Part shown: in pieces, positions 1 to 7,083 of the stretch
Layout of the letters: every line of letters starts with the position of its first letter
How positions within the stretch are numbered: position 1 is the first letter of the stretch
Source: Clostridiales bacterium
GTDB taxonomy: Bacteria > Bacillota > Clostridia > Christensenellales > CAG-314
Length of the DNA: 13,045 nt
Direction: 5' to 3'
NCBI GenBank assembly: GCA_003537755.1
Contig: DPQS01000076.1
Location: 3,928-16,972, forward strand
Made by a program: the position numbers and the translations under genes
Notes under the pieces: model-generated
What the model was told of the DNA's origin: nothing
What the model saw: the letters and a program-made list of their open reading frames with translations, nothing else
The model's database searches: none

Positions 1-329
1 CCGCCGAAGCCGATCCAGCGTTTCGCGCCGTAGTTTTCGATGCCGATACCGGGTACAAAAACCAGCGCAAGCAGAACGACGGACAGAACAACGCCGACAA
101 TCCACATCTTGCGAACAAGGCGCATGGGCAGGAAACTGCACACGACAAGCGCGACAATGCCCACCGCCGCGCCGATTGCCTGTTTAGTCGCAAAGTAAAA
201 TTTGTTACCGTATGTACGTTCCGCCGAGTAACTGCTTGCGCTGTACACAAACAACATGCCGACTACAACAAGCGCGACAACGGCAACAAGCAGTACGTAG
301 TCGGGGCGACGATCATTTTTTTTCGGCAT
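1..329 (-). CDS. ftsW: FtsW/SpoVE-family SEDS peptidoglycan glycosyltransferase, N-terminal part
   Basis: SEDS proteins polymerise lipid II glycan strands at the septum and work with a class B PBP, here the FtsI encoded upstream. Only the first 109 codons are present; the gene runs off the left edge. The protein begins MPKKNDRRPDYVLLV, then a membrane helix (about residues 10-30), the family hallmark VYSASSYSAE followed by YGNKFYF, two more hydrophobic helices, and GIENYGAKRWIGF, which matches the NGAxRWI signature of FtsW/RodA/SpoVE. I chose the ATG at 329 because AGGAAGTG lies just upstream and the murD frame is still open there, giving a 17-nt overlap with murD. The overlap contains a run of eight A. 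Position next to murD in a dcw cluster favours FtsW/SpoVE over RodA. Whether it serves vegetative division or sporulation cannot be told from this fragment. Confidence 0.92.
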   Translation of the reverse strand, partial: MPKKNDRRPDYVLLVAVVALVVVGMLFVYSASSYSAERTYGNKFYFATKQAIGAAVGIVALVVCSFLPMRLVRKMWIVGVVLSVVLLALVFVPGIGIENYGAKRWIGFG

Positions 330-1602
330 CGATCACTTCCTTTACAACCCCGGCAAAGTATTCGCCACGTTGCGCATAGCCGTCAAACATGTCGAAACTT
401 GCGCATGCGTTGCTGAGCAGCACCACGCCGCCCCTTTCGGACACCGACGAACGGCAGGCAACGACGGCGGTTTTGTAATGGTCAAAAACCTGCGCCGACA
501 CACCGCAAGCTGCCGCTTGTTTTTGCATGCGAGTTGCCGTTTGCCCTATTGCCGCGACAAAAACCACGTTGTGCGGAAGGGCGGAAAACAACGGCAGAAA
601 ACTTTCGCCCTTGTCGTAGCCGCCGACGATCAACGCAACGGGACAGGTAAAACAACTTACCGCCGCAAGGGTTGCCGCAACGTTGGTGCCCTTACTGTCG
701 TCAACAAAAGTTACGCCGCGGCTTTCCGCGACAAACTGCATGCGATGCGGCGAAAAGACGAAATCGGCAAGGGCTTCGACTGCGTCGGCAAACGGCACGC
801 TGCCAAGCACAGAGGCGCAGACAGCCGCAAGAAAATTGCTTTTGTTGTGCGCATAAGGCGACGGAAAACAAGGTTTGACACGTTGCTTTTTGCCGCCGTA
901 ATTCCACACGACAAAACCGTCGTCGTCAACAAAGCAGTTTGCGTTTTTGTCTGTAAGCGAATAGAACACAACGCGGCTTTTTGCATGCAGGGCAAAAATG
1001 AACAGGTCTTTGTCGTCGGCGTTGAAAACGGCAAATTGGTTTGGATTCTGGTGCAAAAAATTGTTGCATTTGGCACGAACGTAAGCGGCGTAATTGCCGT
1101 GATATGTAATGTGGTCGGGCGCAAGATTTGTAACCACACTTATCTGCGGCGCGAAGTTGTCGGCGTTTCGAAGTTGGAAACTGGAACTTTCAAGTACCAC
1201 CGTTTCGTCCTCGGCGACGTCCGCGACTTCCGAAGAAAACGGAACACCGCCGTTACCGAGCAGGCGCGACGGGTAACATTCCTTGTCCAGCACATGCTTA
1301 ATCATGCAACAGACCGTAGTTTTGCCGTTGGTGCCCGTGACGGAAATCACCCGTCCTTTGCACAGCGGCATACAGTACATTAGTTCCGACACCACATGCG
1401 CCCCGCAACGATTTACCTCGGCAAGTCCCTTTGCGTCAGGCGGTACGCCGGGACTTAATAGTACCGTTTTTCCGCAAAAATCACCGCTCGGAACGAAACC
1501 GTGTTCGTCATCGTACATAATCGGGTTGTCACCGCGTCTTTTGACCAGTTGCGCCAAACTTTGCCCGGTTTTGCCTGTTCCGTAAATTACTATGTCTGAC
1601 AT
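313..1602 (-). CDS. murD: UDP-N-acetylmuramoyl-L-alanine--D-glutamate ligase MurD
   Basis: Cytoplasmic ATP-dependent Mur ligase that adds D-glutamate to UDP-MurNAc-L-Ala. The 429 aa length is usual. An N-terminal Rossmann-like domain starts with VIYGTGKTG (5-13). The ATP-binding loop VTGTNGKTT is at 88-96, LESSSFQL at 138-145, and the NLAPDHITYHG segment at 159-169. The C-terminal domain carries PHRMQF (285-290), DDSKGTN (301-307) and the MurD-typical LSNACASFDMFDGYAQRG (396-413), where many homologues have LSPACAS. The start is the ATG at 1602, which has GGAG six bases upstream; an in-frame codon four residues earlier lacks such a site. The gene begins one base after the mraY stop, so the GGAG site sits in the last mraY codons and the two are probably translationally coupled. 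Confidence 0.96.
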   Translation of the reverse strand: MSDIVIYGTGKTGQSLAQLVKRRGDNPIMYDDEHGFVPSGDFCGKTVLLSPGVPPDAKGLAEVNRCGAHVVSELMYCMPLCKGRVISVTGTNGKTTVCCMIKHVLDKECYPSRLLGNGGVPFSSEVADVAEDETVVLESSSFQLRNADNFAPQISVVTNLAPDHITYHGNYAAYVRAKCNNFLHQNPNQFAVFNADDKDLFIFALHAKSRVVFYSLTDKNANCFVDDDGFVVWNYGGKKQRVKPCFPSPYAHNKSNFLAAVCASVLGSVPFADAVEALADFVFSPHRMQFVAESRGVTFVDDSKGTNVAATLAAVSCFTCPVALIVGGYDKGESFLPLFSALPHNVVFVAAIGQTATRMQKQAAACGVSAQVFDHYKTAVVACRSSVSERGGVVLLSNACASFDMFDGYAQRGEYFAGVVKEVIDAEKK

Positions 1603-1603
1603 A

Positions 1604-2599
1604 TTATTCTCCAAAACAAACCAAAACGAGAGTAGTTACACAAGTAACCACCGCGTAAAGCACGCAAATGCGACTTTCTGACCAGCCTTTATGTTGCAAA
1701 TGATGGTGATACGGTGCCATCAAAAATATACGTTTGCCGTGGGTAAGTTTGAAGTAAACCACCTGCAAAATTACCGAAAGACAACTGACGACAAACATCA
1801 GACCGAGAATAGGGATAAACAAACTCATGCGAGTGAAGATTGCCGTACATGCCACAAGCGCACCGAGAGCAAGACTGCCCGTATCGCCCATAAACATTTT
1901 GGCGTCGTTTACGTTGAACAGCAAAAAGGCACTAAGCGCGCCCACCGACAGAAAACACAACGTAAGCACATTGCCGCAAATGTCGGCAGCCAACGTATCG
2001 CCGACGGCTTCCAGCCGCACCACCTGCGCCGACAGCAAAACGGCAAGCCCCACCAGAAAAGCAATTGTGGTAGTTGTTGCCAAGCCGTCAATTCCGTCGG
2101 TCAGATTTACGCCGTTTGTGCACGCCACAAAAATGAACACTACAAACGGTATGACCCAAAATCCGATGTCCGACTGACTGCCGACGAAGGGCAAAACCAA
2201 CTTTCCGCCGATACTTGCCTGCCCGTACACGTACAGCGCGACAATGACGGCAACAGCCAGTTGAAAGAAGATTTTCTGGTAGGCGCGCAGTCCCTCGTTA
2301 CGGCGGTACCGCACCTTGATAAAATCATCCAGAAAACCTATTGCACCATATGCGGCAAACACGGAAAGTGCCACTTGCGTAACGCTGTCTGTGATGTCGC
2401 AAAATATCGCGCCGCCCACGCAGATTGCCGCAATAAATGCAATGCCGCCCATTGTAGGGGTGCCGCTTTTGCCGCTGTGTTCCGTCACGTAACAAAGTAT
2501 TTGCTGACCTGCCTTTAGTTTGCGCAGTACGGGCAACAACACAAGGCAGAACACCAACGACATTGAAAATGTAGCCAAAGCGGCAACGATACGAATCAT
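1604..2599 (-). CDS. mraY: Phospho-N-acetylmuramoyl-pentapeptide-transferase MraY
   Basis: Integral membrane enzyme that transfers phospho-MurNAc-pentapeptide to undecaprenyl phosphate, making lipid I. The protein is 331 aa with about ten hydrophobic helices. Family motifs are present in order: GKSGTPTMGG (43-52), the catalytic DD of GFLDDFIKV (88-96), NGVNLTDGIDGLA (162-174), MGDTGSLALG (237-246) and the histidine cluster YHHHLQ (297-302). The start is the ATG at 2599, preceded by GGAGG with a good spacing; the open frame continues 35 codons upstream, but that extension is hydrophilic, overlaps the murE end and has no ribosome binding site. The 61-nt gap to murE is where murF would normally lie. 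Confidence 0.97.
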   Translation of the reverse strand: MIRIVAALATFSMSLVFCLVLLPVLRKLKAGQQILCYVTEHSGKSGTPTMGGIAFIAAICVGGAIFCDITDSVTQVALSVFAAYGAIGFLDDFIKVRYRRNEGLRAYQKIFFQLAVAVIVALYVYGQASIGGKLVLPFVGSQSDIGFWVIPFVVFIFVACTNGVNLTDGIDGLATTTTIAFLVGLAVLLSAQVVRLEAVGDTLAADICGNVLTLCFLSVGALSAFLLFNVNDAKMFMGDTGSLALGALVACTAIFTRMSLFIPILGLMFVVSCLSVILQVVYFKLTHGKRIFLMAPYHHHLQHKGWSESRICVLYAVVTCVTTLVLVCFGE

Positions 2600-2660
2600 T
2601 GTTCCTCCGAATTTTACGACGAGCAAGTTTACAAAGTTCCTCGGGCTGTTGCCATTCGGG

Positions 2661-4094
2661 TTACCTTTGCGGCGTTGTAAGGCGAGCCACCACTTCGGCG
2701 TCATTGTAGTAAATGCGCTTGCCCTTTATTTCCTGGTAGATTTCCGCGCCCTTGCCGAGAATGGCAACCGTGTCGCCGCGCCGCGCCATGTCCAGCGCTT
2801 CCTTGGTGGCTTGCGCACGATTGAGTACGACTTTGTAGTTGCAGGTAAGTCCCGGTTTGATGTCGGCGACGATTGCCGTCGGTTCCTCGTAGCGCGGATT
2901 GTCGTTTGTCACTACGGCAAAGTCCGCAAAGCGGCTGACCGACCTGCCCATCAGCGGACGTTTGTACTTGTCCCTGTTTCCGCCGCAGCCGAACACGACA
3001 ATCAGTTTGCCTTCGGTAGTCTGCCTGAGGTGAGACAAAATGTTGTCCAGTCCGTCGGGCGTATGCGCAAAATCCACCACTATGCGTACGCCGTCATCGG
3101 TAACAACGGTCTGATTGCGCCCGTCGATACAGGTTACGCCATCTATTGCCGCCGCACAGGTTGCAATGTCTATGCCGTAAACGGTTGCAACACCGACAGC
3201 CGACAAAATGTTGTAAACGTTAAACTTGCCGGCAAGTTGTGTGTCAAACACTGCCTTTGAGCCGCAGGCGTCGACGGTGAATGTCGAGCCGCCCGAACGC
3301 AAAACAATGTTCTCGGCGCGGACGTCGGCGGTTTGTTCCGTCGACACCGTAAGCACGGGCGAAAATTCCGAAACAATTTCGCGCCCTACTTCATCGTCGA
3401 TGTTTACAACGGCGTTTGTTACGTATTGTGGACAAAACAGCGATTTTTTAACCGCCTTGTAGTTGTCCATAGTTTTGAAGTAGTCCAGATGATCCTGCGA
3501 AAAGTTGGTAAACACAGCGACATCGGCGTGCATACCAAGCAGTTTGCGCAGGGCAATTGCGTGCGCCGAAGCCTCGGCAAAAACTATCTGTACTTTGTTG
3601 AGATACATCTGCCACAGCCACTTGTGCATTTCGATAGGGTCGGGCGTAGTAAGGTTGCAGGCGTGCTTACGTCCGCCGAAATACACCCCATTGGTGCCTA
3701 TTACGCCCGTGCGGTAGCCTGCGCGGGAAAAAATCGCGTCCAGTAGGTAGGTTACGCTTGTTTTGCCGTTGGTACCGCACACAAACACAAGTTTCAGTTT
3801 GTCGGCAGCGCGCCCGTAAAAGTTTCTTGCCGCAAGTGACATTGCCGCGCGGGAGTCCTCTACTACAAATTGCACAGCTTGCGTGTCGAGCGGTCTTTCG
3901 CAAACCACCGCCGCCGCGCCATCCCCGATTGCTTTGCGAAAAAAATCGTGACCGTCGTTTTTGCTGCCCGAAAGACAAAAGAACAAACACCCGGGCACAA
4001 CGTCCGCCGTATCGCAGGCAAGCGCGGTAATGTCAGGGTTACCCGTACCGATTTGTCTGTACGCAATTCCGTTAAGCACCTGCTGCAAATACAC
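2661..4094 (-). CDS. murE: UDP-MurNAc-L-Ala-D-Glu:meso-diaminopimelate ligase MurE
   Basis: Cytoplasmic Mur ligase that adds the third stem-peptide residue. From the chosen start it is 477 aa. Visible motifs are the ATP loop CGTNGKTSVTYLL (106-118), TTPDPIEMHKWL (149-160), EASAHAIALR (174-183), the HLDYF/YKAVKKSLF region around the carbamylated lysine (202-220), DFAHTPDGL (341-349) and GKGAE near the C-terminus. NDNPRYEEP (397-405) contains the DNPR motif that in characterised MurE enzymes marks meso-DAP rather than lysine specificity, so the cell wall is probably DAP-type. I prefer the GTG at 4094 because GGGGA lies six bases upstream; the longer alternative is a TTG at 4106 with no visible ribosome binding site. 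A terminator just upstream implies its own promoter, which I could not identify convincingly. Confidence 0.95.
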   Translation of the reverse strand: MYLQQVLNGIAYRQIGTGNPDITALACDTADVVPGCLFFCLSGSKNDGHDFFRKAIGDGAAAVVCERPLDTQAVQFVVEDSRAAMSLAARNFYGRAADKLKLVFVCGTNGKTSVTYLLDAIFSRAGYRTGVIGTNGVYFGGRKHACNLTTPDPIEMHKWLWQMYLNKVQIVFAEASAHAIALRKLLGMHADVAVFTNFSQDHLDYFKTMDNYKAVKKSLFCPQYVTNAVVNIDDEVGREIVSEFSPVLTVSTEQTADVRAENIVLRSGGSTFTVDACGSKAVFDTQLAGKFNVYNILSAVGVATVYGIDIATCAAAIDGVTCIDGRNQTVVTDDGVRIVVDFAHTPDGLDNILSHLRQTTEGKLIVVFGCGGNRDKYKRPLMGRSVSRFADFAVVTNDNPRYEEPTAIVADIKPGLTCNYKVVLNRAQATKEALDMARRGDTVAILGKGAEIYQEIKGKRIYYNDAEVVARLTTPQR

Positions 4095-4173
4095 GATTTT
4101 CCCCAAGGATAGTTATGTAGTATTGTATTTAGCAACCGCCTAAAATATGAAACACAACGCCACCACCGTCCAA

Positions 4174-4207
4174 TAAATAAAAATGCCGGGTCAAAACGAC
4201 CTGACAT
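4174..4207 (-). terminator. Intrinsic terminator between ftsI and murE
   Basis: On the minus strand a ten-position stem (arms 4198-4207 and 4183-4192, one A/C mismatch and one wobble, five-base loop) is followed by TTTTTATTTATT. It would end transcripts coming from the mraZ-ftsI side about 70 nt before the murE start. A weak alternative is an attenuator with read-through. Confidence 0.7.
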
Positions 4208-4270
4208 TTGATTGACTTCTGTACGAAGTTTTTTATAAAGTGTAAGACTTTTTGCAGTGCAGTGACAAGT

Positions 4271-4363
4271 TACAAATTCATTGCTTGTTTCTACCCATCG
4301 TCCGTCGGCATTCGCCTACACCTTCTCCCCGAGGACGAAGGCTTTTTGTAATGTGAAATTTGT
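4271..4363. repeat. REP-like palindromic intergenic element
   Basis: The core (4294-4348) reads CCCATCGTCCGTCGGCATTC, then CACCTTCTCCCCGAGGACGAAGG, broken here into two segments (CACCTTCTCCCC and GAGGACGAAGG), then CTTTTTG. I recognise this as resembling a dispersed intergenic palindrome common in gut Bacillota genomes; that identification is from memory. The CCTTCTCC/GGA-C-GAAGG arms form a hairpin with a CCGA loop. Imperfect outer inverted repeats ACAAATTCATTGC and GTAATGTGAAATTTGT flank the core, so the element may be about 93 bp. No coding capacity is credible. Confidence 0.5.
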
Positions 4364-4377
4364 TTATTCTCCGACCG

Positions 4378-4578
4378 GGCGAGGGCGCAGATTAGTGCAG
4401 ATACAGGCAACCGTCGATTGACCTGCGAAGGCGCGTATAATAACATACATGTCGAGGGCGCAGAGTGGTACAGATTGGGACAACTGGACGACATGACGCG
4501 ACGGGAGTTTACTAAGCGTAAATGACCGAGCGGCTGGCGACACGTAGTTCCAAGATGTGCCGCTATGCGCCCTCGACA
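4378..4578. repeat. Three-copy 23-bp repeat, one copy inverted over the end of ftsI
   Basis: A 23-bp unit built on TCGAGGGCGCAG occurs at 4378-4400 and 4451-4473 in direct orientation (19 of 23 identical), and again inverted at 4556-4578. The 4450-4472 and 4556-4578 arms match as an inverted repeat at 20 of 23 positions, with about 83 nt between them. The inverted copy covers the last codons and the stop codon of ftsI. The intervening DNA has no recognised gene, although the plus strand is open from 4352 to 4525. It could be a short mobile or recombination-derived element. Confidence 0.5.
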
Positions 4579-6284
4579 TCGCTTATGCCGCGGATAATGC
4601 TGCCTGCATACGGCGCCGCCACAATGCTACCGTAGGATTGCCCTTGCGGCTCGTCCACGATAAACAGCACCAGATACTTCGGCGCACTTGCAGGGAAAAA
4701 TCCCACAAAACTACTTACATACTTGCCTACCGCCAACTTGCCGTCCACAAACTTTTGCGCCGTACCGGTTTTGCCACCGACTTCGCAGCCCTCTACGTTT
4801 GCATTTTTACCGCCGCCCTCGGCTACAACCCGACGAAGCATTTCGGCAATTTGTTTGCTTGTGCTTTCACTTACGGCACGTCCGCGCACCTCACTGCCGA
4901 ACCTTGCAGCAACCTGCCCCGTTGTCGGGTCGACGATTTCCTTTACCAGGTAGGGTCGAAGCAACAAGCCGCCGTTTACCGCAGCCGCCGTGGCACATGC
5001 TAGCTGCATTGCGGTGACTGCAATGCTCTGCCCGAAGCCGATACGCGCAAGGTCGCCGCGAGTTACCGTCGATTGCGACACAAGCAGTCCGCCTTGTTCG
5101 CCGTCAAAGTCAATGCCGCTGGGTTTGCCGTACCCGAACGCCGACAGATATTTGTAAAAAGTGTCTTTCCCAAGCGACAGCGCGATGTCGGTAAACACGG
5201 GGTTGCAACTGTTTTTGAGAGCGTCGGCAAGGTTTTCGTTACTGTGCTTGCCGTTGGCGTGCTTCGTCCAACAGCTGATTTTACTGCCGTCTATTATGCG
5301 CACGCCGGACGAATTGAAAATGTGGTCGGGTCCGAACGCATTTGGGTTGCCTGCCTCATACTCATTCAGGCATGCCGCCGCCGTGAGGATTTTGAAGGTT
5401 GACCCCGGCTCGTACACATCTGTAAGCAGGGTGTTTTTGCTGTTTTTCAGCAGCGTCTGCACGTCGTCGCGCGGTAAATTGTTAAGATCAACGCCGGGTT
5501 TTGCGCCCATTGCCAGTATTTCGCCGCTGTTGACGTCCATTACAATGCACTTAGTGCTTGCCGCGCCCTGCCTGACGTAAGCCAGTTGCAACACATCCTC
5601 GACAATTGACTGCACGCGCATGTCGATGGTCAGGCGCAATGTCATGCCGTCAATTGCAGGCACGTAGGTCATCTCGCCGCCGCTCAACTCTTTGCCGACA
5701 AGGTCGGTTTCCGTCAGCACACTGCCGTTTACCCCTTTCAGGTACTTGTCGTAGTAGGCTTCAAGCCCCATCTGACCCGTGCCGTCCGCCGACACGAACC
5801 CCAACGTCTGACAAAGCATATCGCCGTAGCCGTACACGCGCTCGCCCTGCTCGGCAAGATACACCCCCGGCAAATCAAGCGCACGCACCTTTTCGGCAAG
5901 CGTTTCGTCCATCTGCCGCACAAGGCGCACCTCTGACACGCCCTTTTTGCTTATTTTTGCGTAAACATCGGCTTGCGGCAACCCCAGCACGTCGGCAAGC
6001 GCAGCCGATTCCGCCTCGGCGTCGTCAACGGAAGCAGGTCGCGCATACAACGCAAAACCCGTTTTTGTACCTGCCAGCACAACGCCGTTTCGGTCCACGA
6101 TGTCGCCGCGATACGCCACTATCGGCAAGTCTCTCGTCCATTGGTCGGAGGCTTTGGTCTGAAGTTCCGCACCCCAAACTACTTGTATATACGCCAGACG
6201 CAAAAATATGCCACAAAACAAAAAAATTGCCGCCACTAAAAGTGACAGCAATCGTTTTTTGCCTGTTAAGAAGTTTTGCTGCAA
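4563..6284 (-). CDS. ftsI: Class B penicillin-binding protein, FtsI/SpoVD type (peptidoglycan D,D-transpeptidase)
   Basis: Septal transpeptidase that crosslinks stem peptides, anchored in the membrane with its catalytic domain outside. The 573 aa protein has a short cytoplasmic start, one membrane anchor (about 11-36), the PBP dimerisation region beginning YRGDIVDRNGVVLA (58-71), and a transpeptidase domain with all three active-site motifs: STFK with the nucleophile Ser295, SCN at 359-361 and KTGTAQ at 505-510. There is no PASTA domain, unlike many SpoVD/PBP2x proteins. I chose the TTG at 6284: GGAGG, encoding the last two glycines of FtsL, lies five bases upstream, and the gene starts one base after the ftsL stop. 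The extreme C-terminus DVEGA comes from a repeat shared with the downstream spacer, and the usual last helix (of the LxYLG kind) seems to be missing. Confidence 0.95.
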   Translation of the reverse strand: MQQNFLTGKKRLLSLLVAAIFLFCGIFLRLAYIQVVWGAELQTKASDQWTRDLPIVAYRGDIVDRNGVVLAGTKTGFALYARPASVDDAEAESAALADVLGLPQADVYAKISKKGVSEVRLVRQMDETLAEKVRALDLPGVYLAEQGERVYGYGDMLCQTLGFVSADGTGQMGLEAYYDKYLKGVNGSVLTETDLVGKELSGGEMTYVPAIDGMTLRLTIDMRVQSIVEDVLQLAYVRQGAASTKCIVMDVNSGEILAMGAKPGVDLNNLPRDDVQTLLKNSKNTLLTDVYEPGSTFKILTAAACLNEYEAGNPNAFGPDHIFNSSGVRIIDGSKISCWTKHANGKHSNENLADALKNSCNPVFTDIALSLGKDTFYKYLSAFGYGKPSGIDFDGEQGGLLVSQSTVTRGDLARIGFGQSIAVTAMQLACATAAAVNGGLLLRPYLVKEIVDPTTGQVAARFGSEVRGRAVSESTSKQIAEMLRRVVAEGGGKNANVEGCEVGGKTGTAQKFVDGKLAVGKYVSSFVGFFPASAPKYLVLFIVDEPQGQSYGSIVAAPYAGSIIRGISDVEGA

Positions 6285-6285
6285 A

Positions 6286-6996
6286 TCAGCCTCCGAAAAC
6301 TCCGCTGAGCCAATCGCACAATGCGTCAAACCAGTTGGATTCGACCTGGAAATTTTGTGCGGGTCTTGTTTCGAGTCTTTGGTAGTAATGCACGTTTGTT
6401 TCCGCCGCGTCTACGTAGCCAAGTTCCGTTGCACGCTTAAACAGTTGGTCGCTGTTGGCGTTTTCCGTTTCGATCATTCCGTCAAGGGCAGATGAATCCG
6501 AAACGGCTGTGTTGTACGCCGCGTCAAGACCCGAGTAGGTTGCAAACGTAGTTCCGACGGACACCGCGCAAAGCGTAACTGCAAGCACAAGGGCAAGCAC
6601 TACTGCAACGTAACTTACGGCAATCACCTTTGTTCTGGTGCTTACCTTGCTTCTTACTGCGGTTTGCTCGTCGTTTGCGTAATTACGTTGGTACGCCATG
6701 TTGAGCGTTGTCGAGCTGGGCATAACGTCAGGTGTTGTGCCTACAGCCATTTCGCTTGTGGTATCTACATTGCCAAGGCGTTTCTGAATGCTTTCAAGGT
6801 TGAATTCGCCCGCGTCCGTCTGCTGTTGAGTTTGTGTGCCGACAGCTGCGGAAGGCATGCCCAAATTAGCGTAGACGTCGTTGCCTGCGCTTTGTCCCTG
6901 ATTGAAACTCGGATCCTGCGAAAAATACGGATGCATTACGCCTGCGTAAACGTCCGTGTTGTCAACCTGATTGTTTGTCCTGTCGTTTCTGAACAT
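6286..6996 (-). CDS. ftsL: FtsL-like septal membrane protein with long cytoplasmic N-terminus
   Basis: FtsL-type proteins are single-pass divisome subunits that activate FtsW-FtsI. This 236 aa protein has little recognisable sequence similarity, so the call rests on position (between rsmH and ftsI) and topology. It has a hydrophilic N-terminal part of about 120 residues rich in Asn, Gln, Ser and Thr, a basic stretch RSKVSTRTK (115-123), one membrane helix (about 124-149), and an external part of about 85 residues containing a short acidic, helix-prone stretch (about 155-195). It ends in an amphipathic NWFDALCDWLSGVFGG. It is about twice the length of typical FtsL, mostly because of the N-terminal extension. 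The start is the ATG at 6996 with AAGGTGG upstream. It could instead be a lineage-specific divisome protein that replaced FtsL. Confidence 0.7.
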   Translation of the reverse strand: MFRNDRTNNQVDNTDVYAGVMHPYFSQDPSFNQGQSAGNDVYANLGMPSAAVGTQTQQQTDAGEFNLESIQKRLGNVDTTSEMAVGTTPDVMPSSTTLNMAYQRNYANDEQTAVRSKVSTRTKVIAVSYVAVVLALVLAVTLCAVSVGTTFATYSGLDAAYNTAVSDSSALDGMIETENANSDQLFKRATELGYVDAAETNVHYYQRLETRPAQNFQVESNWFDALCDWLSGVFGG

Positions 6997-7042
6997 TGTA
7001 TTCACCACCTTGATGTTTTATGCGTTTCTGCGGCAGTTTTGC

Positions 7043-7083
7043 CGTCAACGCTTAGCAATTGACGCCCTTTTTCGTCAACGCTT
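7043..7083. repeat. 11-bp direct repeat with an inverted arm in the rsmH-ftsL gap
   Basis: CGTCAACGCTT occurs at 7043-7053 and again at 7073-7083, where it spans the rsmH stop codon. A TTGACG at 7059-7064 is inverted relative to CGTCAA at 7043-7048 and could form a small hairpin. No function is evident; it may be a local duplication. Confidence 0.35.

Noticed and set aside
370..1383. A 337-codon open frame on the plus strand
   Set aside because: It lies entirely antisense to murD, whose motifs are complete. The product is rich in Arg, Lys, His and Val, as expected from a shadow frame, and has no recognisable domain.
1691..2518. A 275-codon open frame on the plus strand
   Set aside because: It is antisense to mraY, with His/Arg/Lys-rich shadow composition.
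2600..2704. N-terminal extension of MraY by 35 residues
   Set aside because: It is hydrophilic, overlaps the murE end and has no ribosome binding site, whereas the ATG at 2599 has GGAGG.
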